NCBI GenBank assembly: GCA_017443845.1
Contig: JAFSXX010000039.1
Coordinates: 1-45,785, forward strand
DNA: 45,785 nucleotides
Direction: 5' to 3'
Source of the DNA: Bacteroidales bacterium
GTDB lineage: Bacteria > Bacteroidota > Bacteroidia > Bacteroidales > UBA932
The position numbers and the translations under genes were made by a program. The notes beneath the pieces were generated by a model. It did not search any database and was not told the origin of the DNA. It was given only the letters and a program-made list of their open reading frames with translations. This document shows, one piece after another, positions 7,092-15,511 of this stretch (its first letter is position 1; each line of letters begins with the position of its first letter).

Positions 7092-7729
7092 AAGGCGCAG
7101 GAAAAGTGTTTCGGATAGCCTTCTGCGGGCTTTTGTCTGCGCCTTCGCTTGCTCTGGGCATGGTAAGGCGCACGTCGTCCCCTTCAGAGTCGTTTCTTGC
7201 GGGGCTCGCCTGCGCCTTCTGATTTTTTGCGCGCCGTAAAGCGCACGTCGTCTCCCTCAGAGCCGTTTCTTGTGGGGCTCTCCTGCGCCTTTGGTCTCTC
7301 CTCGGATGGTAAGGCGCACGTCGTCTCCCTCAGAGTCGTTTCTCGCGGGGTTCGCCTGCGCCTTCGGTTTCTCTGCGCATGGTAAGGCGCACGTCGTCCC
7401 TTTCAGAGCCGTTTCTCGCGGGGCTCTCCTGCGCCTTGTGTTTCTCTGCGCATGGTAAGGCGCACGTCGTCCCCTTCAGAGCCGTTTCTTGTGAGGCTCG
7501 CCTGCTCCTTCTGATTCTTTGCGAGCGGTAAGGCGCACGTCATCCCCTTCAGAGTCGTTTCTTGCGGGGCTTGCCTGCGCCTTGTGTTTCTCTGCGCGCG
7601 GTAAGGCGCACGTCGTCCCCTTCAGAGCCGTTTCTCGCGGGGCTTGCCTGCGCCTTCTGATTCTTTGCGCGCGGTAAGGCGCACGTCATCCCCTTCAGAG
7701 CCGTTTCTTGTGAGGCTCGCCTGCGCCTT
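7092..7729 (+). repeat. Tandem array of nine 73-bp palindromic (REP-like) units
   Basis: Nine units start at 7092, 7165, 7238, 7311, 7384, 7457, 7530, 7603 and 7676, exactly 73 bases apart. Each has an 8-base arm AAGGCGCA, a 38-base interior, the complementary arm TGCGCCTT and a 19-base linker usually ending in GGT. Arm changes are few: AAAGCGCA in the third unit and TGCTCCTT in the sixth. In most units CCCC and GGGG inside the interior can pair after a symmetric 6/6 loop, so each unit is a compound hairpin. A lone AAGGCGCA at 7052-7059 is probably a broken extra unit. The period is not a multiple of 3 and no frame stays open, so it is not a protein repeat. It ends 34 bases from the stop codon of the RAYT-like gene. 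Confidence 0.95.
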
Positions 7730-7763
7730 CTGGCTTTCGTGCCGTGGAGACACGTCTGTTGTG

Positions 7764-8663
7764 TTACTTGATATACTTGAAAATCTCTTCTTCAGGAAGC
7801 CTGACAAGAGTGGCAAGTTGCCGCTTCGAAAGCATGTGATCTTTTTTGAGCTGTTGGGCCAAAGCGAGTCTTTGCTTTGCGGTAAGCCTTCTCGTGTCAT
7901 TTTCCCCAAACATTTCCTGGCAAACAACCTTGCATACTTCGATTGCTTCTTTATCCTCAAGCGCGATACCATTAGCGATAGCCAGTGCGTTGAGGACCTC
8001 CATATCCTTATTCTTTCCGGATGACATGAATGCCCTGAAGCAGTTGTGGGTCTGGTATATGCGTTCGAAGTGCGCTACATCGACATAATTACCCGGCAAC
8101 AACAGTCCGTTGCAAACTGTCCAGTCTTGCTGGGGTATACGCCTTTTCGAATGAAGTATCCTGGCCTGCTCCCTGGCCGACAACTGCCCGATAGGGAATG
8201 GTTCCACATATCGGCCGTTACTGTCGAAACACCATATCGGAATATGATTCGCAGGCCTGAAGTACATTGAGCCAGTTCCCCATTTGTAATCGTAAGGCAT
8301 AACGATCTTACCGTCCTTGGTTGGCTGGCTGATGACGTATGTACCTACGGTTTTGAGATAACTCTCACTGTCGACAGGAATTATGGACAGTTTGAAAACT
8401 ACGCCGTCGGCTCCTCCCCGCGAGGTGACGATGTGTCTGAATATGATTATTTCACACAGAATCTTGAACCGCTGACATGATTCGTACGTTCCATAGCCGA
8501 GAACGTGCGGATGTGATTCTTCAAAAGAGAATGCCAGAACCGTAAAATCCGATAGAGCGGCAGCGATTCCGATTGCGTTGAATGTGGCATAATAGTCTGT
8601 GTCGCAAATAATAAGCCGGCGAGTCAGACGACCGTCGGCACAAAGATGAAAATATCCCTTCAT
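7764..8663 (-). CDS. REP-associated tyrosine transposase (RAYT)-like HUH/Y1 protein
   Basis: This 299-residue protein matches the layout of Y1 (IS200-like) transposases of the REP-associated kind that I know from Bacteroidetes. It has an amino start of the type KGYFHLCADGRLTRRLI. The metal-binding site is H51-P52-H53 in a VLGYGT context, where relatives have N-H-V-H-F-V-L-Y-G. The candidate catalytic Tyr109 is in TYVISQP, corresponding to YVLRNP-like motifs. MPYDYKWGTGSMYF follows, then a carboxyl helix-turn-helix (about 260-299, LTAKQRLALA and LSKRQLATLVRLPEEEIFKY). Proteins of this family nick single-stranded hairpin DNA. The ATG at 8663 has a good ribosome site, GAGGAG, 7 bases upstream; a TTG two codons earlier is less likely. 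It has its own promoter and lies between two arrays of 73-bp palindromes. The proline in the HUH motif is unusual. Family assignment is by pattern, not search. Confidence 0.78.
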   Translation of the reverse strand: MKGYFHLCADGRLTRRLIICDTDYYATFNAIGIAAALSDFTVLAFSFEESHPHVLGYGTYESCQRFKILCEIIIFRHIVTSRGGADGVVFKLSIIPVDSESYLKTVGTYVISQPTKDGKIVMPYDYKWGTGSMYFRPANHIPIWCFDSNGRYVEPFPIGQLSAREQARILHSKRRIPQQDWTVCNGLLLPGNYVDVAHFERIYQTHNCFRAFMSSGKNKDMEVLNALAIANGIALEDKEAIEVCKVVCQEMFGENDTRRLTAKQRLALAQQLKKDHMLSKRQLATLVRLPEEEIFKYIK

Positions 8664-8695
8664 AATCAAACTCCTCAGTCGTTATTTTCAGGATT

Positions 8696-8726
8696 CAAAG
8701 ATAAGTTATTTGTTTCACTTCTACAA
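8696..8726 (-). promoter_or_regulatory. Promoter of the RAYT-like gene
   Basis: On the minus strand TTG (8724-8726), a 20-base spacer and TATCTTTG (8696-8703) fit the consensus. The leader to ATG 8663 is about 25 bases and carries GAGGAG. Confidence 0.6.
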
Positions 8727-8817
8727 TACTTTCGAGAAGGTTCTGAACGATGGTGCTGATGTCGCCTTTTCAGATACACACTTGTAAAGATATTTCTCGC
8801 CGTCGTGTCGGAAAACA

Positions 8818-9017
8818 AAGGCGCACACAACCGGCTTAGGGATGCTGTTCAGAGCGATTTTGGTGCGCCTTCTTGAAGTGGCAGAAGCCGAAGGCGCACA
8901 CAACCAGCTTAAGACTGCTGTCCAGGGCAATTGTGCTGCGCCTTCTGCCTTGCCAGGCGGGGTAAGGCGCAGCGAAGTTGCGCGAAAGGGGCATTTCGCA
9001 GTGGTCACCTGCGCCTT
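8818..9017 (+). repeat. Second array: three 73-bp palindromic units
   Basis: Units start at 8818, 8891 and 8964, again exactly 73 bases apart, with the same AAGGCGCA and TGCGCCTT arms, 38-base interiors and 19-base linkers as the first array. The interiors differ from the first array and from one another but form their own inner stems, for example CACAA with TTGTG in the second unit. The third unit has TGCGCGAAA opposite TTTCGCA. The arrays lie on both sides of the RAYT-like gene. Beyond 9017 a G-rich stretch leads to cbiHC with no other gene. Confidence 0.93.
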
Positions 9018-9155
9018 CTGCCAGCGGCCTGGGGGGGAGACGATGCCTGGAAAGTCGTCCGAGGAGCGAAAGAACAAAATTCCTCGTTCAGAGGGTGGTT
9101 TCGGCGGGGGCTGCACATAGCCATTTCCAATAATTTGCGTAACTTCGCACTCAAT

Positions 9156-10622
9156 ATGAGCAAAGCGAAGATCATTGTTGCGGGAATCGGGCCCGGAAGT
9201 CCTCAGGATGTCACTCCGGCGGTTCTCGAGGCCGTCAGGCAGGCTGATGTCATTATCGGCTACAAGTACTATTTCCAGTTTGTCGAACCCTATCTCAGGA
9301 CCGGGACGGAGTGCGTCGATACCGGGATGAAAAAGGAACGTGAGAGGGCTGAGGAGGCCTTCCGTTATGCGGAGTCGGGCAAAACCGTATGCGTGGTGAG
9401 TTCCGGCGACGCCGGAATCTATGGCATGGCACCCCTCATCTGGGAAATGAAACGGGAGCGCGGCGGAAGCGAAGATATTGAAATCGAGGTACTTCCGGGA
9501 ATCAGTGCTTTCCAGAAGGCCGCGTCCCTGCTTGGGGCGCCTGTCGGACACGACTTCTGCGTAATCTCGCTTTCAGACCTGATGACCCCATGGGAGACCA
9601 TCGAGCGTCGCATCGTCGCCGCGGCGATGGCCGATTTCGTCACCGCAGTCTATAATCCCAAAAGCAACGGCCGTTACTGGCAGCTCTACCGCCTGAAGGA
9701 GATATTCCTCAAGCACCGCAGCCCCGAGACCCCTGTGGGATTCGTGCGCCAGGCCGGCCGGGATGAGCAGCAGGTAAGCGTCACGACTCTGCAATCCTTT
9801 GATCCCGAGGAGGTTGATATGTTTACGGTCGTCATCATCGGCAATTCGCAGTCCTATCTCTATCAGGGCCGTTTTATCACCCCCCGCGGTTATTACCGCA
9901 CGGCCGTCGCAACCCCCGTGACCCCCTCGACCCCCGAGAGCCGCTCAACCCCCGCGACCCCCGAAGTCTCCCCGGCCATCGGTCAGGAGATAATGATGGA
10001 GAGTTTCAGGACCATCGCCGGCGAACTCAGGCATCCCGATATCCCGATAGGCCTTAAATGGCCGCTGCTGCACGCCATCCATACCACCGCCGATTTTGAT
10101 ATGGAGAATATCCTCAAGGTCGATGAAGGTGCGGTTGAGAAACTCTATGAGGGCTTCGTGCAGAAGCGTATCGATACCATAATCACCGATGTCACGATGG
10201 CCGCCGCCGGAATCCGGAAAGGCGCCCTGCAGCGCCTCGGAGTGCAGGTGAAGTGCTACCTGTCGGATCCCAGGACCGCCGAAATGGCAAAGGAGAAGGG
10301 GATAACCCGCACCCAGGCCGGCATCCGTCTCGCGGCGGAGGAGCATCCCGGCGCCCTCTATGCCTTCGGAAACGCCCCTACGGCTCTGATGGAGCTCTGC
10401 GACCTTATCCGCAAGGGCAAGGCCTCTCCCGCAGGCATTATCGCCGCTCCGGTGGGTTTCGTGCACGTAAAGGAGAGCAAGCATATGGTGAAGCCTTTCA
10501 CCAATATTCCCAAGATAATAGTCGAGGGCCGCAAGGGTGGCAGCAACTTAGCGGCAACTCTCGTAAATTCAATACTTTGTTTCAATGACGCCGAGGCGTT
10601 AAGACCGGGCCGCGATGTGTAA
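9156..10622 (+). CDS. cbiHC: Fusion of CbiH (precorrin-3B C17-methyltransferase) and CbiC (precorrin-8 methylmutase)
   Basis: Residues 1-248 are a cobalamin-type tetrapyrrole methylase (CbiH/CobJ): IIVAGIGPGSPQDVTP, VVSSGDAGIYGMA and LPGISAFQKAAS. It adds the C17 methyl from SAM and contracts the ring. A Pro/Thr-rich linker (249-275) leads to CbiC/CobH (276-488). That part moves the methyl group from C11 to C12, with the likely catalytic His in HAIHTTADFD and the terminal GFVHVKESK segment. ATG 9156 gives MSKAKIIVAGIG, the standard start; the open frame upstream only covers repeat sequence. The reading frame overlaps cbiET by 8 bases. A weak promoter may lie near 9140 (TAACTTCG). No cobalamin riboswitch is seen upstream. 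Confidence 0.95.
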   Translation: MSKAKIIVAGIGPGSPQDVTPAVLEAVRQADVIIGYKYYFQFVEPYLRTGTECVDTGMKKERERAEEAFRYAESGKTVCVVSSGDAGIYGMAPLIWEMKRERGGSEDIEIEVLPGISAFQKAASLLGAPVGHDFCVISLSDLMTPWETIERRIVAAAMADFVTAVYNPKSNGRYWQLYRLKEIFLKHRSPETPVGFVRQAGRDEQQVSVTTLQSFDPEEVDMFTVVIIGNSQSYLYQGRFITPRGYYRTAVATPVTPSTPESRSTPATPEVSPAIGQEIMMESFRTIAGELRHPDIPIGLKWPLLHAIHTTADFDMENILKVDEGAVEKLYEGFVQKRIDTIITDVTMAAAGIRKGALQRLGVQVKCYLSDPRTAEMAKEKGITRTQAGIRLAAEEHPGALYAFGNAPTALMELCDLIRKGKASPAGIIAAPVGFVHVKESKHMVKPFTNIPKIIVEGRKGGSNLAATLVNSILCFNDAEALRPGRDV

Positions 10623-11799
10623 GAAGTTTACAGTCATCGGCCTGACGGACGGCCGCAAGCCCTTCTTCCCGCCGGAAGTGCTCGAAGCAATCGCAGCTGC
10701 GAGTGTCTTTTCGGGGGGCAGGCGCCATCACGAAATAGTGGAGCATCTCCTTCCGCTTGGCGCGCAGTGGATAGAGATTACCGTCCCCCTCGAGGCGGTA
10801 TTCGAGCAGTACGCCGCACACCGCGAGGTGGTGGTTTTCGCCTCCGGCGACCCCCTTTTCTATGGCTTTGCGGGCACACTCAGGCGTCGGCTTCCGGAGG
10901 CTGAGATAAAAGTTTATCCGGCCCCCAATTCCCTCCAGATGCTTGCCCACAGGATGTGTCTGCCATACGAGCAGATGCGTTGCGTATCGCTTACCGGCCG
11001 CCCCTGGGATGCCTTCGACAAGGCTCTGATAACGGGTGAGATTCTCATAGGCGCCCTGACGGACCGCCATAAAACCCCTTCGATGATCGCATCGAGGATG
11101 CTCGAGTACGGTTATGACAATTACCGTATGACAGTGGGGGAGTCCCTCGGGAACGAGGCCGAGGAGCGGGTTCGAAGCCTCTCTCTTGCAGAGGCCTCCG
11201 AAACGGAATTCGCCTTTCCCAACTGTCTGATACTTGAGCGCCTGCGCGGGAATCCCCGCCCCTTCGGCATCCCCGAATCGGAGTTCGAGTTGCTCGACGG
11301 CCGCGCAAAGATGATAACCAAGATGCCGATCCGCCTTCTTACGCTCCAGGCCCTGGAGTTGAGGCGCCGTCATTCTTTCTGGGACATAGGCTTCTGCACC
11401 GGCTCCGTCTCTATCGAGGCTCGCCTTCAATTCCCTGATCTTCAGATAACTGCCTTTGAGGTGAGAGAAGCTGGCAGGCAATTGATGGAGGCCAATTCCC
11501 GACGTTTCGGCGCTCCCGGAATCAATGCGGTGATCGGCGATTTCATGACGGCCGGCCTGGATTCCCTCCCCGCGCCGGATGCCGTTTTCATAGGCGGCCA
11601 CGGAGGGCGGCTGAAGGAGATGCTGCGCCGCATCGACGAGGTCCTGCTTCCAGGCGGCGCGATAGTCTTCAACAGCGTCAGCCCTGAGAGCAAAGCGCAG
11701 TTCGAGGAGGGCATAGAGGCCCTTGGGCGCCATATTACCGGCCGGACTCACGTGGCCATAGATGATTTCAATCCTATAGATATACTTCGTGCGGAATGA
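10615..11799 (+). CDS. cbiET: Fusion of CbiE and CbiT (precorrin-6B C5,15-methyltransferase, decarboxylating; CobL-like)
   Basis: This 394-residue protein joins CbiE (about 1-210), a tetrapyrrole methylase with VVVFASGDPLFYGFAGTL and VYPAPNSLQMLAHR, to CbiT (about 215-394). CbiT is a Rossmann methyltransferase with SAM loop DIGFCTGSVSIEA and later DAVFIGGHGG. Together they methylate C5 and C15 and remove the acetate carboxyl at C12, as CobL does. In the SAM loop, F-C replaces the more usual A-G. The gene starts inside the end of cbiHC (8-base overlap) and its stop overlaps the cbiGF start by 4 bases, so the four genes are likely translated in a coupled way. Confidence 0.95.
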   Translation: MCKKFTVIGLTDGRKPFFPPEVLEAIAAASVFSGGRRHHEIVEHLLPLGAQWIEITVPLEAVFEQYAAHREVVVFASGDPLFYGFAGTLRRRLPEAEIKVYPAPNSLQMLAHRMCLPYEQMRCVSLTGRPWDAFDKALITGEILIGALTDRHKTPSMIASRMLEYGYDNYRMTVGESLGNEAEERVRSLSLAEASETEFAFPNCLILERLRGNPRPFGIPESEFELLDGRAKMITKMPIRLLTLQALELRRRHSFWDIGFCTGSVSIEARLQFPDLQITAFEVREAGRQLMEANSRRFGAPGINAVIGDFMTAGLDSLPAPDAVFIGGHGGRLKEMLRRIDEVLLPGGAIVFNSVSPESKAQFEEGIEALGRHITGRTHVAIDDFNPIDILRAE

Positions 11800-13646
11800 G
11801 CAATACTGTAATAATTCTTGTCTCGGAATCGTCGCTTCCGATGGCGCAGGCCCTGCAAAAAGAACTCTCTTCGCGGAACCGGATGGGCGAAGATTCGGTA
11901 ACCATCTGCGCCAAAGATGAAAAACCGGGCTGTAAGGCCATCGGGCCCTATTCGGCCTATCTCAGGGAGCACTGGGGCGAGCTCGACGAAGTCATTTTCA
12001 TCGGAGCGCTCGGGATATGCGTCAGGAGCATCTCCACGGCCCTTAAGAATAAATACCGCGACCCCGCCGTGGTCTGCATCGACAGCACCGGCCGTTTCGT
12101 GATTCCGGTGGTTTCGGGCCACATCGGAGGGGCCAATGACCTCGCACGCCGCATTTCCGGCATAGTGGGAGGGGAGGCCGTGGTCACCACGCAGAGCGAC
12201 AACGAGGGACTCTGGGCCCTCGACACCCTCGCACAGCGTTTCGGATGGCGCACCGATGCCACGCCGCAGCAGATGCAGAAGGCCGTTTTCGCCTTCGTGG
12301 GGAAGCACCCGACGGCACTGCTCCTCGAAGTCAGGGACAAAGGCACGGCGGAGCTCGAGCGCACCCTTCCACCTCACGTCAAGTGCTTTACCCGTGCTGA
12401 AGATATCGATCCCAAGGCCTTCGAACTGCTCCTGGCCGTCACTCCGTTTATCCATACGGATCTTGCCGGAGCTCTTCCGTCCTTGTTTTTCCGTCCGGCC
12501 GTCCTGCACGTCGGAATAGGTTGCCGCCGCGATTGCGACGCGGAAGGAATTCCTGAGTATATTGACTCATATCTGCGCTCGCAATTCCTTGATCCCCTGT
12601 CGGTTGCATCTGTCGGGACGGTGGAGCTGAAAAAAGACGAGCCGCTGATGAAGGCAATGCTCGAAAAATGGCCCCAGGCCTCTTTTTCCGTCCATTCCGC
12701 CGCCGAACTCGATGCGGTGGAAGTCCCCAATCCTTCCGACAAAGCCTTCGAGGCGGCGGGTACCCACGGAGTAGCGGAGGCTGCCGCCATACTTGATGCC
12801 GCAGGAGGCCCGCTGCTGGTTGAGAAACAGAAGTGCAAACTGACTGATGGCAACGACTTTACATTCGCTCTTGCCCGCGATGCCTCCTCACTGCGCGGAG
12901 GCCATATCGAGATAGTGGGCGCGGGCCCGGGAGACCCCGAACTGGTGTCGGTCCGTGGCAAGCGTTTCCTGCAGGAGGCCGACCTGATTCTCTATGCGGG
13001 CAGCCTGGTGCCTGTCGAGCTCACCTGGTATGCCAAGCCCGGTGCCGTGGTGCGGAGTTCCGCGAGCCTCGATCTGGAGGAGCAGTTCGCCCTTATGAAG
13101 GAATTCTACGACCGCGGCCTGCTGGTGGTGCGTCTCCATACCGGCGACCCGTGCATCTATGGCGCCATCCAGGAGCAGATGGCTTTCTTCGACCGCTACG
13201 GAATGAGTTACCACATCACTCCCGGCATCTCCGCATTCCAGGCGGCTGCCGCCGCACTTCGCTCGCAATTTACTATTCCTGAGAAGGTTCAGACCATTAT
13301 CCTCACCCGCGGGGAGGGCCGTACTCCCATGCCGGAGAAAGAGCAGCTCCATAAGCTGGCGCAGTCGCAGAGCACTATGTGCATCTACCTGAGCGCCGCG
13401 ATAGCGGAGGAGGTTCAGGCCGAACTGCTTCAGGCCTATCCGCCCGAGACTCCTGTCGCAGCCTGCTACAAGCTGACCTGGAAGGAGGAACGGATCTATC
13501 GGGGGCAGCTCCGTGATCTGGCCAGGATAGTCAGGGAGAATAATCTTACCCTGACCACCCTGTTGGTGGTAGGCGAGGCCATCGATAACCGCAAGGGACT
13601 GTCGCGCCTCTATGCCCACGAATTCAAACACCTTTTCCGCCAATGA
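11796..13646 (+). CDS. cbiGF: Fusion of CbiG (cobalt-precorrin-5A hydrolase) and CbiF (precorrin-4 C11-methyltransferase)
   Basis: Residues 1 to about 365 are CbiG. Marks are IFIGALGICVRSISTALKNK, VIPVVSGHIGGANDLARRI and, after the middle, LHVGIGCRRDC. CbiG opens the delta-lactone and releases acetaldehyde in the anaerobic pathway. From about 372 (HIEIVGAGPGDPELVSVRG) a full CbiF/CobM methylase follows, with ADLILYAGSLV, RLHTGDPCIYGAIQEQ and ITPGISAFQAAAAA; it methylates C11. The CbiG domain shows that the route is the anaerobic (early cobalt) one. The ATG overlaps the cbiET stop, and its own stop overlaps the cbiJD start, each by 4 bases. Confidence 0.96.
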   Translation: MSNTVIILVSESSLPMAQALQKELSSRNRMGEDSVTICAKDEKPGCKAIGPYSAYLREHWGELDEVIFIGALGICVRSISTALKNKYRDPAVVCIDSTGRFVIPVVSGHIGGANDLARRISGIVGGEAVVTTQSDNEGLWALDTLAQRFGWRTDATPQQMQKAVFAFVGKHPTALLLEVRDKGTAELERTLPPHVKCFTRAEDIDPKAFELLLAVTPFIHTDLAGALPSLFFRPAVLHVGIGCRRDCDAEGIPEYIDSYLRSQFLDPLSVASVGTVELKKDEPLMKAMLEKWPQASFSVHSAAELDAVEVPNPSDKAFEAAGTHGVAEAAAILDAAGGPLLVEKQKCKLTDGNDFTFALARDASSLRGGHIEIVGAGPGDPELVSVRGKRFLQEADLILYAGSLVPVELTWYAKPGAVVRSSASLDLEEQFALMKEFYDRGLLVVRLHTGDPCIYGAIQEQMAFFDRYGMSYHITPGISAFQAAAAALRSQFTIPEKVQTIILTRGEGRTPMPEKEQLHKLAQSQSTMCIYLSAAIAEEVQAELLQAYPPETPVAACYKLTWKEERIYRGQLRDLARIVRENNLTLTTLLVVGEAIDNRKGLSRLYAHEFKHLFRQ

Positions 13647-15448
13647 TACTTATCCTCGGTGGCACTACGGAAGGGCGGATTGCGGTGCAGGTCGCCGATT
13701 CCGCCGGCTCCCCCTACTTTTACTCTACAAGAGGAGAGGGGCAGAGCATCGAGTGCCATAACGGGAGACATATAACCGGGGCGATGGATGCCGGGGCTAT
13801 GGCCTCTTTCTGCGAGGAAAACGGCATCCGGCTGCTGGTGGACGCAGCCCATCCCTTTGCGGCGCTGCTGCATTCGACGGTGGCCGAAGTCTCTGACAGG
13901 CTGGGCATTCCGGCCGTGCGCCTCGAACGGATCTATCCTTCGGAAGAGGAACTCGACGGGGTGGTATGGTGCGACGGGTATGCCGATGCCATCACCCGCC
14001 TCGAATCGGCGGGGGTGGAGAAACTGCTGGCTCTGACGGGTGTCCAGACCATAGCTGCATTGAAGCCCTGGTGGGACCATCACGAATGCATCTTCCGTAT
14101 CCTGAATCGCGAGGAGTCCTTAAAAATAGCTGAGGATCACGGAATTGACCGTTCGTCACTGGCTTTCTGGGACGAAGACAGCGACGCCGGAATCATACAA
14201 AAATACCATCCGCAGGCGATCCTGACCAAGGAAAGCGGCCGGACGGGAGGCTTTATGGAGAAGTACGAGGCGGCCCGCGGCGCGGGAATTCCCCTTTATG
14301 TGGTACGCCGCCCCACTTTGCCCGAAGGCTTCATAACGGTGACGGGCAAAAACGGCCTTCGAAAGGCGATAGAGCGCCTTGTACCGGGATTTTTCCCTCT
14401 CCGCAGCGGCTTCACGACGGGAGCCTGCGCGACGGCGGCCTCGAAGGCAGCCCTGCTGGCCCTCCTCGGCCGCCCAGTGGGAGACACAGTCAAGATAACG
14501 TTCCCGGACGGCGAATCTCTCGCCCTTCCCGTCGAATCGTATGAAATCAGTACCGGTTCGGCCTCCGCAACGGTCATCAAAGATGCCGGCGACGATCCGG
14601 ACGTCACCAACGGCCGCGCCATAGTGGCGACAGTCGCCTTCAGCACCGGGCCCGGGATCCATTTCCTGCAGGGTGAGGGAGTCGGACGAGTAACCCTCCC
14701 CGGCCTGGGCCTGCCTGTCGGCGGCCCGGCTATCAACAAAGTTCCCCGCGAAATGATCACCCGCGAACTCTCGTCCATCTACGATGGGGGCCTTGATGTC
14801 ACGATTTCAGTCCCGGGAGGGCGCGAGCTGGCCCAAAAGACATTCAACCCCAAACTGGGTGTCGTGGACGGCATCTCCATAATCGGTACCTCCGGAATCG
14901 TGATGCCTTTCTCCAGCGAGGCGTTCGTGGATGCCATACGCAAGGAGATGGAGGTGGCCGTGGCAATAGGCTGCAGCCACATAGTCATCAATTCCGGAGC
15001 GAAGAGCGAGGCCTTTCTCAAGAGCAGGTTTCCCGAACTCCCTCCGCAGGCCTTTATCCACTACGGCAATTATATCGGAGAAACCCTCAGGATAGCGGCC
15101 GGGATGCATATCCCCGAAGTTACGATGGGCATAATGATCGGCAAGGCCGTAAAACTGGCCGAAGGGCATCTCGATACCCACAGCCGCAGCGTGGTGATGA
15201 ACCGCGACTTCCTTAAATCGCTCGCTTCCGATGCCGGATGCTCCGATGCGGCCTTGGAGATTATCGGAGGAATGAGCCTTGCGCGGGAGCTGTGGAAAGG
15301 CCTTCCCGAAAGCGATTCCCGCCTCTTTTTCGATGCCCTTCTGGAACGCTGCAGGAGGGTCTGTTCCAGGGCTTTCCAGTCAGAAGGATTTGCTGGAAAA
15401 TTCGAAATTCTCCTGATGGATGAGGAGGGGAATACGATATTGTCGTGA
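13643..15448 (+). CDS. cbiJD: Fusion of CbiJ/CobK (precorrin-6A reductase) and CbiD (C1-methyltransferase)
   Basis: Residues 1-250 match the reductase: start MILILGGTTEGR, VDAAHPFAALLHST, ALTGVQTIAALKPWW and ILTKESGRTGG. It reduces cobalt-precorrin-6A with NADH or NADPH. From residue 253 (RSGFTTGACATAASKAAL) a complete CbiD follows, with ITFPDGESL, DAGDDPDVTNG, GTSGIVMPFSSEAF and MGIMIGKAVKLAEGHLDTHS. CbiD methylates C1 in the anaerobic pathway. This is the last gene of the overlapping four-gene set. No clear terminator follows; the next promoter begins 9 bases after the stop. Confidence 0.96.
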   Translation: MILILGGTTEGRIAVQVADSAGSPYFYSTRGEGQSIECHNGRHITGAMDAGAMASFCEENGIRLLVDAAHPFAALLHSTVAEVSDRLGIPAVRLERIYPSEEELDGVVWCDGYADAITRLESAGVEKLLALTGVQTIAALKPWWDHHECIFRILNREESLKIAEDHGIDRSSLAFWDEDSDAGIIQKYHPQAILTKESGRTGGFMEKYEAARGAGIPLYVVRRPTLPEGFITVTGKNGLRKAIERLVPGFFPLRSGFTTGACATAASKAALLALLGRPVGDTVKITFPDGESLALPVESYEISTGSASATVIKDAGDDPDVTNGRAIVATVAFSTGPGIHFLQGEGVGRVTLPGLGLPVGGPAINKVPREMITRELSSIYDGGLDVTISVPGGRELAQKTFNPKLGVVDGISIIGTSGIVMPFSSEAFVDAIRKEMEVAVAIGCSHIVINSGAKSEAFLKSRFPELPPQAFIHYGNYIGETLRIAAGMHIPEVTMGIMIGKAVKLAEGHLDTHSRSVVMNRDFLKSLASDAGCSDAALEIIGGMSLARELWKGLPESDSRLFFDALLERCRRVCSRAFQSEGFAGKFEILLMDEEGNTILS

Positions 15449-15456
15449 AAATTTAT

Positions 15457-15464
15457 TATATTTG
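15457..15464 (+). promoter_or_regulatory. Promoter element TATATTTG for the small ORF and lipoprotein
   Basis: A perfect -7 match 48 bases before the 55-residue ORF and just after the cbiJD stop. The -33 region is not well conserved. Confidence 0.5.
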
Positions 15465-15511
15465 CACGATAAGGACCGCTTACGCAAAATTTTATTCTAA
15501 CTCAATACTTT

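Noticed and set aside
7092-7729. CRISPR array
   Set aside because: The whole 73-bp unit is repeated with its interior similar between neighbours; there are no unrelated spacers, and no cas genes are present.
7092-7729. Protein-coding repeat or integron attC array
   Set aside because: The 73-bp period breaks every frame, and there are no cassette genes between units and no integrase nearby.
3670-8678. Shared 15-base string ATAATCAAACTCCTC at 3669 and 8664
   Set aside because: In one place it is the ribosome site of the RAYT-like gene, in the other it lies upstream of a promoter; flanks differ, so chance or a common start context is likely.
9018-9155. Cobalamin riboswitch before the cbi genes
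   Set aside because: No B12-box-like GCCACTG or expected structure seen; the region is repeat and G-rich sequence.
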